Shown piece by piece: positions 10,095 through 20,690 of a stretch of DNA of 64,000 nucleotides; the first letter of the stretch is position 1; each line of letters opens with the position of its first letter. The stretch comes from Lucinisca nassula (lineage: Eukaryota > Mollusca > Bivalvia > Lucinida > Lucinidae): positions 118,235,203 through 118,299,202 of the forward strand of contig OY757024.1 of NCBI GenBank assembly GCA_963580285.1, read 5' to 3'. A program made the position numbers and the translations under genes. The notes under the pieces were generated by a model. The model saw only the letters and a program-made list of their open reading frames with translations. It was not told the DNA's origin and searched no databases.

Positions 10095-10322
10095 TATGTT
10101 GTAATGTTCTCCTATCCTGGTGCTGTTCCTTGTCTGTCTTATAAATGATTGCCTTTCATTTCACTTTTCCTGAGTATTGAAATGAAAAATACGATTCCTT
10201 TCCCGGCCTATTTTTACCTGCCCATAAATACACACAAACGACAAAAGTAAACATTCCTTCCATCAGTCATCAGGGTAAAGTGGGTACCATAAATATACTA
10301 AACATTCTGCAATACAGTCGAT
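10095..10322. other. No recognised feature
   Basis: AT-rich spacer between a MITE and a SINE. Confidence 0.3.
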
Positions 10323-10593
10323 GTTTGTTTGTTTGATTTGAGGTTTAACGTCCCCGTCAACGGTGAATAGGTCATTTTGGAGACGTTGCTTCCAATTTTG
10401 TGGGACTTTTACCCGACATTGGGATGAAATGACATCTCAAGCCTTGCCGCCCAATTAAACCAATAGGGTTTATAAGCATGGACGTTCCGACTCGCACCGA
10501 ACCGGTTTACCAGTACGCGTGTGCGGTCAATTCCACCTCTGCGGGGAAGCCTGATGCAGCCCATCTATTTCTTCAAGCCCCGATGGGCGGGGG
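10323..10593 (-). mobile_element. SINE-G, near full length
   Basis: Antisense copy with GATTTGAGGTTTAACGTCC at the left and GATGGGCGGGGG at the right. A pogo-like MITE begins three bases later. Confidence 0.85.
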
Positions 10594-10596
10594 CTA

Positions 10597-10760
10597 CAGT
10601 CGAAGTTCAATGGCTCGAACACCTTTGTTACCATAGAAATTTCTCTGAGGTAGGGCTAATTCGAGCAACAGAGTGTTTAAATATGTTGTGTGCGCTCATT
10701 AGAATCGCCTCTGTGAGGCGATTCTAATGAGCGCACACAACCTTTCTTTTCAAGATAAAC
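10597..10760. mobile_element. Pogo-like MITE, 3' truncated
   Basis: It opens with CAGTCGAAGTTCAATGGC after TA and retains the internal hairpin (about 10685-10742, TTAGAATCGCCTC/GAGGCGATTCTAA). The right terminus is lost. Confidence 0.7.
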
Positions 10761-10979
10761 AAGAGCCAACACCTTCGAATGTGGCGTCTAATCAGGATCT
10801 ACAATGTCTGCCTGATGTACCTTAAATAGGCAATGGCTCGCCCAGGCTATTTGGCGGGCTGTCTATGTGCCGAATTATGGGTTCATATAAATATGTGCTA
10901 AATATGCGTTGATAGAGTAGTACAAATAAATATAAGATGTAATGCTTTTAGTAGGCCTATTACCTCTTATGTTTATTCG
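10761..10979. other. Hairpin remnant and unannotated sequence
   Basis: GGCGTCTAATCAGGATCTAC near 10781 is a remnant of the GATC hairpin type. The rest is unrecognised. Confidence 0.3.
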
Positions 10980-11277
10980 GCTCCCGCCCACCGGGGCTTG
11001 AAGAAATAGATGGACTGCATGATGCTTCCACGAAGAGCTGAAACCGACCCGCATGCGAGTACTTGTAAACCGCTTAGAGGATCTAAGCCTGTCCAGACAA
11101 AGCAGTGCGCGTCGGACCGTCCATGCTTATAAACCCTATTGGTTTCATTAGGCGGCAGGGCTTGAGATGTCATTTCATTTCGATGTCGGTAAAAGTCCAA
11201 TAAAATTGGAAGCAACGTCTACAAAATGACCTTTACAGTGTTGACGGGGACGTTAAACCTTAAATCAAACAAACAAA
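10980..11277 (+). mobile_element. SINE-G, full length, with 15-bp target duplication
   Basis: TCTTATGTTTATTCG precedes it (10965-10979) and TCTTATGTTTATCCG follows (11278-11292), with one mismatch. The head is CCCGCCCACCGGGGC and the tail ends in AAAC repeats. Confidence 0.9.
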
Positions 11278-11292
11278 TCTTATGTTTATCCG

Positions 11293-11937
11293 TTTGATCA
11301 AGCTTTTCTATCCAGTTTTTTGTGGTAATTATGTTTTTTGGACAAATATTCATAATTAACAATTCCATGGGGCAGACATCATTGACTGTCATCTGCACTT
11401 CAGTGGTCACGAGTGTCAACTATTTGCCGTTTTTTGCTTTTTCGCAGATTTTGGAATTATTCATTGTTTATTTAACATGCAGGGGTTTGATTTCATAATT
11501 CTGTGCAAATTATAAAGATGCCTGATGTGTTAAAAATACTATTTGTTTCTTTCTTTCTCTTTTAATGAATGGCTGTGATATTTTGAGACATGACAAAAAT
11601 ATGTATCACAATGGATTTGGCCCATTTTGTAGTAAAGCCTTTGAAATTTTGCAAACAGAATGTTTCAAAAATGACTAATTAATGGTATATCGTTTCAATT
11701 GTTGTAAAAAGTAGTATATTTTGTCACGCCCGCACAAAAAGCTGCAAATGTAACGTCAACGTCATGTCTATTCCGGTGTTGCGGTTTTAATTGTATGGTT
11801 TATCAAACAAATTGCATGTTACATGCAGAAACGGATTATTGATGGCCGATTTCAGCGGGAGTGTTTGTGGTATTATTCGTGATTCCGTTTAGTGTGTAGG
11901 AAATCTACGTCACTTGGGTGGTTCTGAAGTGACGCCT
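11293..11937 (+). promoter_or_regulatory. Candidate upstream/5'UTR region of the next exon
   Basis: Repeat-poor sequence immediately before the candidate exon. A TACGTCAC motif (about 11907-11914) resembles a CRE site. I see no convincing TATA box. Assignment as promoter or 5'UTR is positional inference only. Confidence 0.25.
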
Positions 11938-12381
11938 ATGGCAGCACCATCATGGATTAAGCGTTTCACTGAAAATAATGATGACAATGACCTTGACCCT
12001 ACGCCATTGTCCAGGTACTCGACTCCAAGAGGGTCTTTCTCAGAACTTTCTCAGGGAACTGGTAGCACAAGAGTTCTTGATGCTCCTGTAAACGACAAAA
12101 AGAACGAAAGACATTCACGAGGACATTCTAATAAAGGATTTTATAATGAACCGGAAACAAAGGAGCGACCTAAACGATACCTTTCTCCTGCCAACACCAT
12201 AAATAGACAGGGAGATCGCATAATGTATATGGGTCAGACCCGTGGTCGAGGGAACTTAAACAGTAGATATGAGCAGGCGTATGATACAGGAGACACAGGT
12301 AGAAGACTGAGGAGAACTAGTGAAGAGCCGAGAAGAGAAGAGTCCTGGGCATATATTGACAACGCACACACAGGTGCTGAG
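11938..12381 (+). CDS. Candidate coding exon with splice donor, product unknown
   Basis: ATG (with G at +4) opens 148 codons of non-repetitive protein, ending in GCTGAG followed by GTAAGA, a strong donor, with the exon closing in phase 0. The frame is also open upstream to about 11914, so the start is a choice. The peptide begins MAAPSWIKRFTENNDD and is hydrophilic, rich in S, R, T, E and N, with arginine clusters near its end (GRRLRRTSEEPRREESW), so it is probably disordered or nucleic-acid or cytoskeleton binding. No transmembrane segment or recognisable domain is seen. Later exons are not visible downstream, perhaps because the intron is long. I do not recognise the protein. Confidence 0.55.
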
Positions 12382-12409
12382 GTAAGAACTGGCATTTTTA
12401 TAATGTTAA

Positions 12410-13029
12410 TACCCCTGGCACACAGTCACGAGTTTTTCTACGACATGAGCCGAGTTATTTTTAATTATAACTTGGGGCATGTTGTACGAGTTATCGCGAG
12501 TTGTTGCTCTGTTCTTATGGCCAAAACTGTTCTACGAGTCCCTCACGACATGTCTACGACATAATCGCATAATTGCGTCGTAACTCGTACAAACTCGTAC
12601 TAAATCGTACAGTTGTGTCTTTTCGCAGGAATGTCGTAGCCAACTCGTGTTATCTCGACATTATAGCCTACTTTTTCGCAGCAACTCGTGACTAACTCGT
12701 AGTAACTCGTGGCATGTCGTAATGGCTAACAACAGACTAAAAACTCGCTCGAGATCCTACGACATTACTACGAGATTTACATGACACGCTACGAATTCGC
12801 TATGTGATCAGTACGAGTTATAATAAGCTCCGTCCACTTCGACTACGGGTTGTCCCGAAAATTTCAAATCGTTTAAAGTTGTCTTAGGCTCTTCCCGACA
12901 AGCTACGAGTTGTGGCGATTTGAGGCGAGATGCGTACGACAACCGCCGACATATGGCGACATAACACATGCTACGAGTTGTTGACCCGGGACAACTCGTA
13001 GCCAGACTCGTGACTGTGTGACAGGGGTA
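12410..13029. mobile_element. Harbinger-like MITE in the putative intron
   Basis: The ends are inverted: TACCCCTGGCACACAGTCAC at the left and GTGACTGTGTGACAGGGGTA at the right, bracketed by TAA on both sides, a 3-bp target duplication as for PIF/Harbinger. The interior is packed with both orientations of ACTCGTAG/CTACGAGT-like words, so it can fold extensively. It starts only 28 bases after the splice donor. There is no transposase frame. Confidence 0.7.
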
Positions 13030-13084
13030 TAACACTGTAACCTTGGCATGCCGACAACTTTTATTTAGAGAGATTTTTCTTATT

Positions 13085-13515
13085 AAAATCTGGAAAATGT
13101 ATGCTATCTGCACTCATTAGAATCGCCTCGATGAGGCGATTATATTGAGTACACACAGAGTACCTATATATACAGAAGGTCGAAAAGATGTCGGTAGATT
13201 AACAACATTATGATGCCCGACCTGGGGTTATATCTAGCCCTCAGTGGCTCGAATTACCTCACCGAGGCGATTCTAATGAGTATACATAGCATACATTTAG
13301 ATAATGGCAATATGGAGCCCATCGATGCGATTTAAACGAGTACTCATAATCTACGTCACGTGAGCAAGTCCGTGAAATGAACAGCCCCACTTTATAAACA
13401 GAAAGCTGGGGTTTACGTGGAATACAATAATTTACTTATTTCAGCCCCAAGACATATGTTGAGGGTACTCGATAGAACCTCGTCAATGTGGGGCTCTAAC
13501 GAGCACCCACAACCA
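13085..13515. repeat. Cluster of hairpin-core fragments
   Basis: Four decayed stretches carry the core in different states: near 13105-13150 (TTAGAATCGCCTCGATGAGG), 13240-13285, 13310-13345 and 13450-13510. They resemble the middles of pogo-like MITEs and H-elements that have lost their ends. Confidence 0.5.
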
Positions 13516-13518
13516 TTA

Positions 13519-13772
13519 CGAAAACATGCCTATACGAATACATTGTGAACTTTATCGCTGAAAAAAAAATTGTAATATTTTTTCTTATTTCTGCTCAAAA
13601 AATTGATTGTGGGTAATCGTTAGAACCGCCCCATCGAGGCGGTTCTAACGAATACCCACGATCTATATTTTAGAGCAGAAGTTATGAAAAATAAAGTTTA
13701 CCCCTGTAAATCCCAGGTTTACTACATAAAACCGTGGTTCAAGGGGGTCAAAAGTATATAGGCGTGTTTTCA
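13519..13772. mobile_element. H-element, full length
   Basis: Termini are CGAAAACATGCCTATAC and TATATAGGCGTGTTTTC. The hairpin spans about 13585-13680 with core GTTAGAACCGCCCC/GAGGCGGTTCTAAC. Confidence 0.8.
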
Positions 13773-13894
13773 TGATGGTGCGTTTGCAGTATAAATAAGA
13801 AACAAAATATATTTTTATCGGAAAAGTAGCTTTTTGGAGCACTATGTCGCATGGGTGTGTTATCATAATGAATGTTTGAAGCAAAAATGGCCAT

Positions 13895-14040
13895 CATGAC
13901 AACACGCCTGTATAATTTTGGCCCTCTTGGAACCCACTTTTATATAGTAAAACTGGGGTTTAAAGGGGTAAACCTTTATTTTTCTTATTTCTGCTACAAA
14001 ATATAGATTGTGGGTACTCGTTAGAACCGCCTCAGTGGAA
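13895..14040. mobile_element. H-element, right half missing
   Basis: It begins ACAACACGCCTGTATAATTT and stops inside the hairpin at CGTTAGAACCGCCTC, close to the next MITE. Confidence 0.7.
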
Positions 14041-14093
14041 GCAGCAAACATTCGTTGTGAAGGGAACATTAAAAATAACAAACAGCAACGTGG

Positions 14094-14509
14094 TACGGAA
14101 CCCTGGAAGGGACATGATTTTTTTTAATATATTGTTTGAACAAGATATTCAGTTGTGCGAACAAGATATTATCTTGTGCGCACAAGATATTATCTTGTTC
14201 GCGCTACATATTATATTGTGCGCACAAAATAATATCTTTTGCAGACAAGATACTATCTTGTGCGGAAAAGATATTATCTTGTACGCACAAGGTCTATGTG
14301 ATATTATTTTGTGCGGACAAGATGATACCTTGTTTGCACAACTTAATATCTTGTGCACACAAGTTAATATGTTGTGCGAACAAGATATTATGTTTTCCGC
14401 ACACAAAATCTGTTGTCCGAACAAGATAGTATCTTGTCCGCTCAAGATATTATCTTGGTCGCACAACATAATAATAAAAAAAAAATCATGTCCCTTCCCG
14501 GGTTCCGTA
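14094..14509. mobile_element. MITE filled with CAAGATATTATCTTG palindromes
   Basis: Long inverted ends (TACGGAACCCTGGAAGGGAC and its partner GTCCCTTCCCGGGTTCCGTA, extending through ATCATGT and an A/T run) are flanked by a direct duplication ACGTGG (14088-14093, 14510-14515). Between them about 15 degenerate units of roughly 19-21 bp, each built on CAAGATATTATCTTG with TGCGCA/TTCGCG spacers, form nested palindromes. The open frames across it are by-products of the array. Confidence 0.75.
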
Positions 14510-14591
14510 ACGTGGTCTAATACGAGAAATCGCCATTTTCGGATGAAAAATATTTGCAAGTTTTTTTTTTCGTGCTACAGTAAAATTTCGT

Positions 14592-14853
14592 TTCTTTTGA
14601 ATAGAGGTTTAGCGTCCCCGTCAACACTATTTAGGTAATTTTGGAGACGTTGCTTCCAATTTTGTGGGACTTTTACCCAACATTGAGATGAAATGACATC
14701 ACGAGCCCTGTCGCCCAATGAAACCGATAGAGTTTTTATGCATGGACAGTCCGACTCGGACCACTTTTCCTGGACAGGCTTAGTACTTAATTTCAGTCTG
14801 TTCGGCTATGTGTGAGAGCACCATGCTGCCAAATCTATTTCTGTACGCCCCGG
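14592..14853 (-). mobile_element. SINE-G
   Basis: Antisense copy; tail complement GAGGTTTAGCGTCCCCGTC, body intact, head shortened at TTTCTGTACGCCCCG. Confidence 0.8.
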
Positions 14854-15460
14854 TCTCAAAGGAGTGCTCGAGTTGTATTTAGTTATACATATGGTTTTAA
14901 ATCTTATCAATATAGTGTAAAGAGTATGTCTTAAAAGAATGCATATTGTCTTATATGAAACACGCCCTTAAGGGACAAGGCGTTATCAGATGGACAGATA
15001 AGTGCAATAATTAGGGGGGATGTCCAAATTATGAGTGCTTGTAAGTCTTATGATATTATGATACGAAATAATATGAGTCGCGTCACCAGAAAATGCTTCT
15101 TGTGGGCCTTTGGACCACTGCAAAATGTAGATCGGTCTTTTACACGTATTTGGTATGTAGGTGCCTATGATATGACGAAGCTTCATGCGATCAGAGAAGG
15201 ATCGGATCAGCCTGCGCTCACGCACAGGCTGATCTGAACCTTCGCTGACAGCACATGTCATATTACAGTTTTTAGCGACACGGGTCATATATCTTTGGGC
15301 TAATTGTGCTTTTAAAGATATACATATATGTCCTTCTTACTGTCATGATATATATTAGCACAAGATAATGATCGTGTTTAGTATGCCTGCTCATTAAGCT
15401 ATGATAGCGGAGAAAAATAAAATATTTAACGTTTGGGGCGTGTGGTAGGGCGATAGGTTT
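14854..15460. other. Unannotated, with one hairpin element
   Basis: Around 15165-15260 imperfect arms (CATGCGATCAGAGAAGGATC / GAACCTTCGCTGACAGCACATG) surround CAGCCTGCGCTCACGCACAGGC. The rest is unrecognised. Confidence 0.4.
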
Positions 15461-15840
15461 TGTTTGTTCGTTTGATTTGAGGTTTAACGTCCCGCCAATT
15501 GTTTGTTGGTTTTGGAGTTCAACGGCCCAGTCAACACTATTTAAGGTCATTTTTGAGCCGGTCAGTTTACCTATCCACACTTTTCCTGGGCAGGCTTATA
15601 CGTAAGCGGTTAACCAGTACAGTGCAACATTCTTTCGCCAGAAACTGACAAATGCCCTTCTTGAATCAGCGGAAGGGAGAGAATGACCGTAGAAAAGATT
15701 TCGTGATCAATCTCCATGAAAGAATGTTGCCGACCCCGGCGGGAATCGAACCCGCGTCCTCATGATCACCAGTCAGACGCGCATCCGACTGAGCCACCGA
15801 GGCCGGCTTAACGTCCCGCCAATACTGTAAAGGGCGATAG
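15461..15840 (-). mobile_element. SINE-G tail fragment interrupted by a SINE-T
   Basis: GATTTGAGGTTTAACGTCCC precedes the intruder and the fragment continues after it with AATACTGTAAAG. Only a short piece of the host element remains. Confidence 0.65.
15500..15807 (-). mobile_element. SINE-T, full length, with 16-bp target duplication
   Basis: TTAACGTCCCGCCAAT occurs at 15484-15499 and 15808-15823. On the minus strand the first 75 bases fold as a tRNA: acceptor GCCGGCC/GGTCGGC, D-arm GCTCAGTCGGATGC, anticodon loop CTGGTGA (GGT, Thr-like), B box GGTTCGATTCC. A body and the TTGACTGGGCCG tail follow, showing this is a SINE and not a tRNA gene. Confidence 0.9.
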
Positions 15841-15856
15841 GTACATATGTATGTAG

Positions 15857-16605
<749 letters not shown>

Positions 16606-16785
16606 GATGTGTAATGGAAGCCTCCGTGGTGTGGATGTGGAAGTAAAGCTATTGGCCTTGTAAACCAGGGATCGCGAGTTCAATTCTGGGCTTCTCCAGA
16701 ATTTCTGAGGAATCTTTAAACCGAAGTCCCGTCTCCATGTAACCTTAATAGGTGTTGATGGTGGGACGTTAAACTGAAACACACT
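16606..16785 (+). mobile_element. SINE with tRNA-Thr(TGT)-like head
   Basis: The head runs from GAAGCCTCCGTGGTG to GGGCTTCT with a loop CTTGTAA and a B-box-like AGTTCAATTCT. A short body follows, and then GTGGGACGTTAAACTG. The tail word GACGTTAAAC links it to the other SINE families. A second copy is at 56015-56168. Confidence 0.7.
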
Positions 16786-16845
16786 TTTGCAGGTAAAAGT
16801 TTGACTTTGCAAATAAATTTGCAAATTTGTTCTTTAAAGTATAAA

Positions 16846-17068
16846 CCCATATATGCCTAGCGGCCCATTTTTTTGGACATTGGCAATCAGTGTAGACCCA
16901 GATCCGATGTCGCAGAACGCGACGTCTGATCTGAATCCTTACTGTTTGTTTAAAGTTCGTACATTTTTGTGAAACTTCCAGAAATAAAACAACCTGACAA
17001 CCATATAATTGGAAGTGGATCAATTTAGATCATTTAGGCGGAATATTCCATTTCATATGTGGGTTCAA
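16846..17068. mobile_element. PiggyBac-like MITE, degenerate
   Basis: The centre is the GATC hairpin (CAGTGTAGACCCAGATC..GATCTGAATCC, core GATGTCGCAGAACGCGACGT). The ends AAACCCATATATG and CATATGTGGGTT are inverted. Confidence 0.6.
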
Positions 17069-17075
17069 TTGACAT

Positions 17076-17320
17076 TTTGTTTGTTTGGCGTCCCATCAAA
17101 ACTGTTTAGGTAATTTCGGAGACGTTGCTTTCGATTGTTTGGGACCTTTTCCAGACACGGAGATGAAATGGCATCTGAAGCCCTACCGCGCAAAGAAACC
17201 GATAGGTTTCGCGGGAGGGCCCGCTCACACCACTTTCCCTGGCAAGTCCTAAAAATTTGGTCTCCATCAGTTTTTACGCAGAAGCCCAATCTATTTCTCC
17301 AGGCCCTGATAGGCGGTAGC
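17076..17320 (-). mobile_element. SINE-G, diverged
   Basis: Antisense copy with internal deletions in the tRNA-proximal half (CACTTTCCCTGGCAAGTCC) and the head complement CCCTGATAGGCGG. Confidence 0.75.
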
Positions 17321-17340
17321 GCATTAAAATGATATATATT

Positions 17341-17632
17341 TTTGTTTGATTTGGGGTTTAACGTCCCCGTCAACACTATATAGGTCATTTTGGAGATGTT
17401 GCTTCCAATTTTGTGGGACTTTTATCCGACATTGAAATGAAATGACATTTCAAGCCCTGTCGCCCAATGAAACCAATAGGGTTTATAAGCATGGACGGGC
17501 CGACTCGCGCCGCGTTGCCTAGGCAGGCTTAGATTCTCTAAGCGGTTTACCAGTACTCGTGTGCGGATGGTTTCAGCTCTACGTGGAAGCATCATGTAGC
17601 CCATCTATTTCTTCATGCCCCGATGGGCGGGG
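17341..17632 (-). mobile_element. SINE-G, full length
   Basis: Close to consensus, from GATTTGGGGTTTAACGTCC to GCCCCGATGGGCGGGG. Confidence 0.9.
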
Positions 17633-17736
17633 TTGGAAAATGATATAGATAAAACAAGCTTGTACCTCGTTCCACAGCTACATAGGATCTCATTCCATGA
17701 ATTTGTGGAAGGTATGATTTTGATTCGACACTGGGA

Positions 17737-17976
17737 GTCTTAAACCCATTTTGTACCGGAAACCCCAAAACGGGTACCCGGGCAAACAGTGCAGGCCCAG
17801 ATCAGACGCCGCAAAACGCGGCGTCTGATCAGGGCCTGCACTGTTTGTGAAAAGTTAAGCCATTTTCCAAATAAATTTTGAAGAAAGCACAACCTGACAC
17901 CCTAAAATTTTGAATTGGACTCCTGCTATACATAAGGAGGAAGATTCCATTAGGGATTTAAAGGGTTAATTCAAGG
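17737..17976. mobile_element. PiggyBac-like MITE with near-perfect hairpin
   Basis: TTAAACCCATTTTGTACC at the left and TTTAAAGGGTTAA at the right. The hairpin arms are AAACAGTGCAGGCCCAGATC and GATCAGGGCCTGCACTGTTT around GACGCCGC/GCGGCGTC. This is the best preserved member of its hairpin type. Confidence 0.75.
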
Positions 17977-18321
17977 AATTGGTAACTAATTATCAGTCTT
18001 TTTCAGTGAAATGCGAGTACCTTTTCTTGCACTTAAGTCGTGCGCGGAATAATGAAACACTACTACTTTAGACTTTTATTAATTGAATTTCATAGCTCAT
18101 TTATGAAATTTATACGTTTTGCAGAAAATGTGCGCTGTGTTATCAGAGGGCGTGAAAAACGTCATTTAAATTTACAATTTTCATTCATTTTGCCACTTGT
18201 GGTATTATTACTAACATATATCTTCCGCCTTTTACCTCCGCCGTTCTTCCTAGCTTGTTCATAGAAAAACCAACAGTCTTAAAACAGACACTGCATGGTA
18301 CCGCCACACAGAGCTGAAACC
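17977..18321. other. No recognised feature
   Basis: AT-rich; no coding or repeat evidence. Confidence 0.3.
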
Positions 18322-18765
18322 ATAGTGGTTTCTTTGGGTGGAAGGGCTTCAGACTAGGGCAGCTAGACTTGTAATGAGTAATTACTGCTATGAATCTGGA
18401 AATACGACTGGAATACTGGAAAACAAAACCAACAACAACAAAGAAAAAAACACACACACAAAAAAAAACACACTTAAGATGGGTGTCTCTCAAGAAAAGG
18501 AGAGGCAATATGTTTATACTCTTGTACAAAGGTCTAAAGGGTGCTGCCAGCTGGCCCAGCATTCCAGTAGATGACCTAGTTCACCCAATGAGGAGATGCA
18601 GGAATCTTTCAGATCCCCTATCAGATATTTACAATGGATCATTCTTTCCCCAGACCATTAGAGATTGGAATGTCGGCCTTCCAGATTCGGTACTTTCATC
18701 CGCTGAAGGCGCAAAGCATAAACTCGTATCTAAGTTTACTTCTTTGGCGAAAGCTAGGGAGTAAC
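18322..18765 (+). pseudogene. Non-LTR retrotransposon (LINE) reverse-transcriptase C-terminus, broken
   Basis: The translation contains GLQTRAARLVMSNYCYES and, after an A-rich insertion with a frame change near 18420-18470, LRWVSLKKRRGNMFILLYKG and SFFPQTIRDWN followed by LP-like residues. LQxRAARxV, SLxxRR and SFFPxTIRDWN are typical of the segment after the RT domain in jockey/CR1-like LINE ORF2 proteins. The catalytic domain is absent, so this is a 5'-truncated, frameshifted remnant. Confidence 0.75.
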
Positions 18766-18827
18766 ATCCCATTTCACAAGTCCTGGTGAACGGATGTCAT
18801 TTGACGTGTCACCAGTAACATTTCTGA

Positions 18828-18945
18828 TTCCGAGATGTCATTTCATCTCAATGTCGGGTAAAACGCCCAAAAATTCGGAAGCAACGTTTCCAAAATGGCC
18901 TGAATGGTGTTGACTGGGAGGTAATACCTCAACACAAACAAATAA
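18828..18945 (+). mobile_element. SINE-G 3' fragment
   Basis: GAGATGTCATTTCATCTC through GGTGTTGACTGGGAGG with an AAAC end. Confidence 0.75.
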
Positions 18946-19012
18946 CCAAAACCACTGTTCACCTTTCAGGCAGTAAAGAATACCAGGCCTACGTCGGGTC
19001 ATACTTTTATTT

Positions 19013-19248
19013 GAGCCCCGCCAAGCGAATTTGGGTCTTCGAGCATTCCGTCATGACAAATTTTAACTGCGCATGCCCAGCCATTCAGAGCGGCCAGGGA
19101 TATGGCTTTCTGTCTGAAGGTTCCTCTTGATTCACTGCTTGTATGAGCGAGCAGCGAACGTTCTGGCGAGACTGCGCGGATGCGCAGGCTCGCCTGAACC
19201 TTCGCTGCTCGCATAGGCGATAAGTACCAAAATCGCTTGACGGGGCCC
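19013..19248. mobile_element. 236-bp MITE, copy 1, 4-bp target duplication
   Basis: ATTT precedes and follows it. Inverted ends: GAGCCCCGCCAAGCGAATTT and AAATCGCTTGACGGGGCCC. The interior hairpin pairs GCGAGCAGCGAACGTTC with GAACCTTCGCTGCTCGC around TGCGCGGATGCGCA. Copy 2 (57451-57686) has the same length. Confidence 0.8.
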
Positions 19249-19430
19249 ATTTATCCAATCAAGGGCCATTACTGGCGATACGATGTTTTAACGATTTTGG
19301 TATGAAGATGGTCCGCCCCTTTTTATTCTGGCTAGGCAGCAAAGGCTAGTATCAGTTTGTACTTCTGTACAGCGTTACCCTTTTTAGGATTGTTCCATCG
19401 TTTTCTAGGCTTCAAGAATTACGAGTATTT
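19249..19430. other. No recognised feature
   Basis: Unassigned spacer. Confidence 0.3.
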
Positions 19431-19621
19431 TGACTGTGTTGGAGTTTAAAGACACTTCAACTATTTTAGGTAATTTTGTGTCGTCTCCCAGAGAAAGGGA
19501 GAAAAGAGATGCAAGAGATAAATAGAGAAGATGAAACTTAACAGTGGAGAAAGAGGAAAATAAATGTAAGTTTAGAAACAGAATTCCCCCTCTACCCAGA
19601 CTGCTGCAAGGACATACAACA
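19431..19621 (-). mobile_element. SINE-like repeat, copy 1
   Basis: Shares GTCGTCTCC(C/A)AGAGAAAG and CCCCCTCTACCC with 24552-24840. The plus-strand start GTTGGAGTTTAAAGACAC looks like the complement of a GTTAAACTCCAA-type SINE tail, so it is read on the minus strand. Confidence 0.5.
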
Positions 19622-19890
19622 TGAAAACATGCCTATATAATTCTGACCCCTTGAACCTCACTTTTATACAGCAAAACTGGGGTTTAATGGGGTAAACTTT
19701 ATTTTTGTTATTTCTGCTCTAAAATATAGATTGTATGTACTCGTTAGAACCGCCTCATCCAGGCGGCTCTAACGAGTATCCACGATCTATATTTTGAGCA
19801 GAAATAAGAAAAATATCACAATTTTTTATCATAAAATTTTCGATTTTTCGGCAATAAAATAGTCAATGTATTTGTATAGGCGTGTTTTCG
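19622..19890. mobile_element. H-element, full length
   Basis: Termini are GAAAACATGCCTATATAAT and TTGTATAGGCGTGTTTTCG. The hairpin covers about 19710-19810 (core GTTAGAACCGCCTCATCC). Confidence 0.8.
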
Positions 19891-20347
19891 TAATGACCAA
19901 TTTTGTACCGGAAACCCGTAAATGGGTAATTGGCAAACAGTGCAGGCCCAGATCTGACGCCACAGAACGTTTTCCAAAAAGTTTAGCTATTTTCAAAATA
20001 AAATGCAGTATCGATTACTTGTACCATACCCACCTTGCACAGGCCCCGTCCAGGGTTCCCTTCTCTGCGCGTGCGCAGGCATTTATAAAAATAAATTGCG
20101 CAAAAATTGCCACATAATCATTTGTAAAGTCTACTACGCGTACTCTACTTTTTTGCTATGTGTAAATGTCAAAAGTTTCAAGACACATTTTGCTCCTCGC
20201 GGCTCGTTATATTCGTTAAATGCTACATTTCACATACATAATCATAAATTAATTTAATTGCTGCATAATTAATTTGCTGTTGTGCTGAAGTGACGACCTT
20301 GTTTGTCATGTGCAGGAGGAGGTGCTTTTGAAGTGCTTGAATCTTTA
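19891..20347. other. PiggyBac-like MITE remnant, then unannotated
   Basis: About 19898-20005 matches the left half of the MITE at 17737 (TTTGTACCGGAAACCC, AAACAGTGCAGGCCCAGATC) and breaks inside the hairpin. Nothing is recognised in 20006-20347. Confidence 0.45.
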
Positions 20348-20365
20348 TGGTGTACCAAAAGGGTC

Positions 20366-20690
20366 AAAATGACCGATACCGGTCTACCCGCATTTTAGAT
20401 ATACGGGTATACCCGTAAATTTGCGGGTACACCCCTAAATTTGCAGGTACACCCCTATTTCAAATGCGGGTGTACCCGTAAATTTGCAGGTACACCCGCA
20501 TTTAGCGGTCTACCCGCATTTTACGGGTAGACCTGCATTTTACGGGTACACCCCTATATTTGCGGGTACACCCCTAAATTTACGGGTGTACCCGCATCTT
20601 AAAATGCGGGTATACCCGTAAAAATAGGAGTGTACCCGTAAAATGCAGGTCTACCCGTAAATGCAAGTAGACCGCTATTTCTTATTTTCC
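20366..20690. repeat. Palindromic GGGTAYACCC minisatellite, left arm
   Basis: About 20 degenerate units of roughly 16-18 bp alternate CGGGTATACCCG/GGGTACACCCC with AAATTTGC or CATTTTA spacers. Many units are themselves palindromic. It sits at the outer edge of the big palindrome and recurs inverted at 50868-51190. Confidence 0.85.

Noticed and set aside
10261..10280. Another hammerhead core (TCATCAG complement)
   Set aside because: CTGATGA is present on the minus strand, but no stem II or GAAA follows at the required distance.
14057..14638. Cysteine-rich 193-residue frame
   Set aside because: Generated by the palindromic CAAGATATTATCTTG array inside a MITE; three frames are open.
15732..15807. 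tRNA-Thr gene
   Set aside because: The fold is good, but it is followed by the SINE-T body and tail and has target duplications; five or more similar copies exist in the window.
20366..20690. CRISPR-like or operator array
   Set aside because: Irregular, mutually similar spacers and palindromic degenerate units; a minisatellite.
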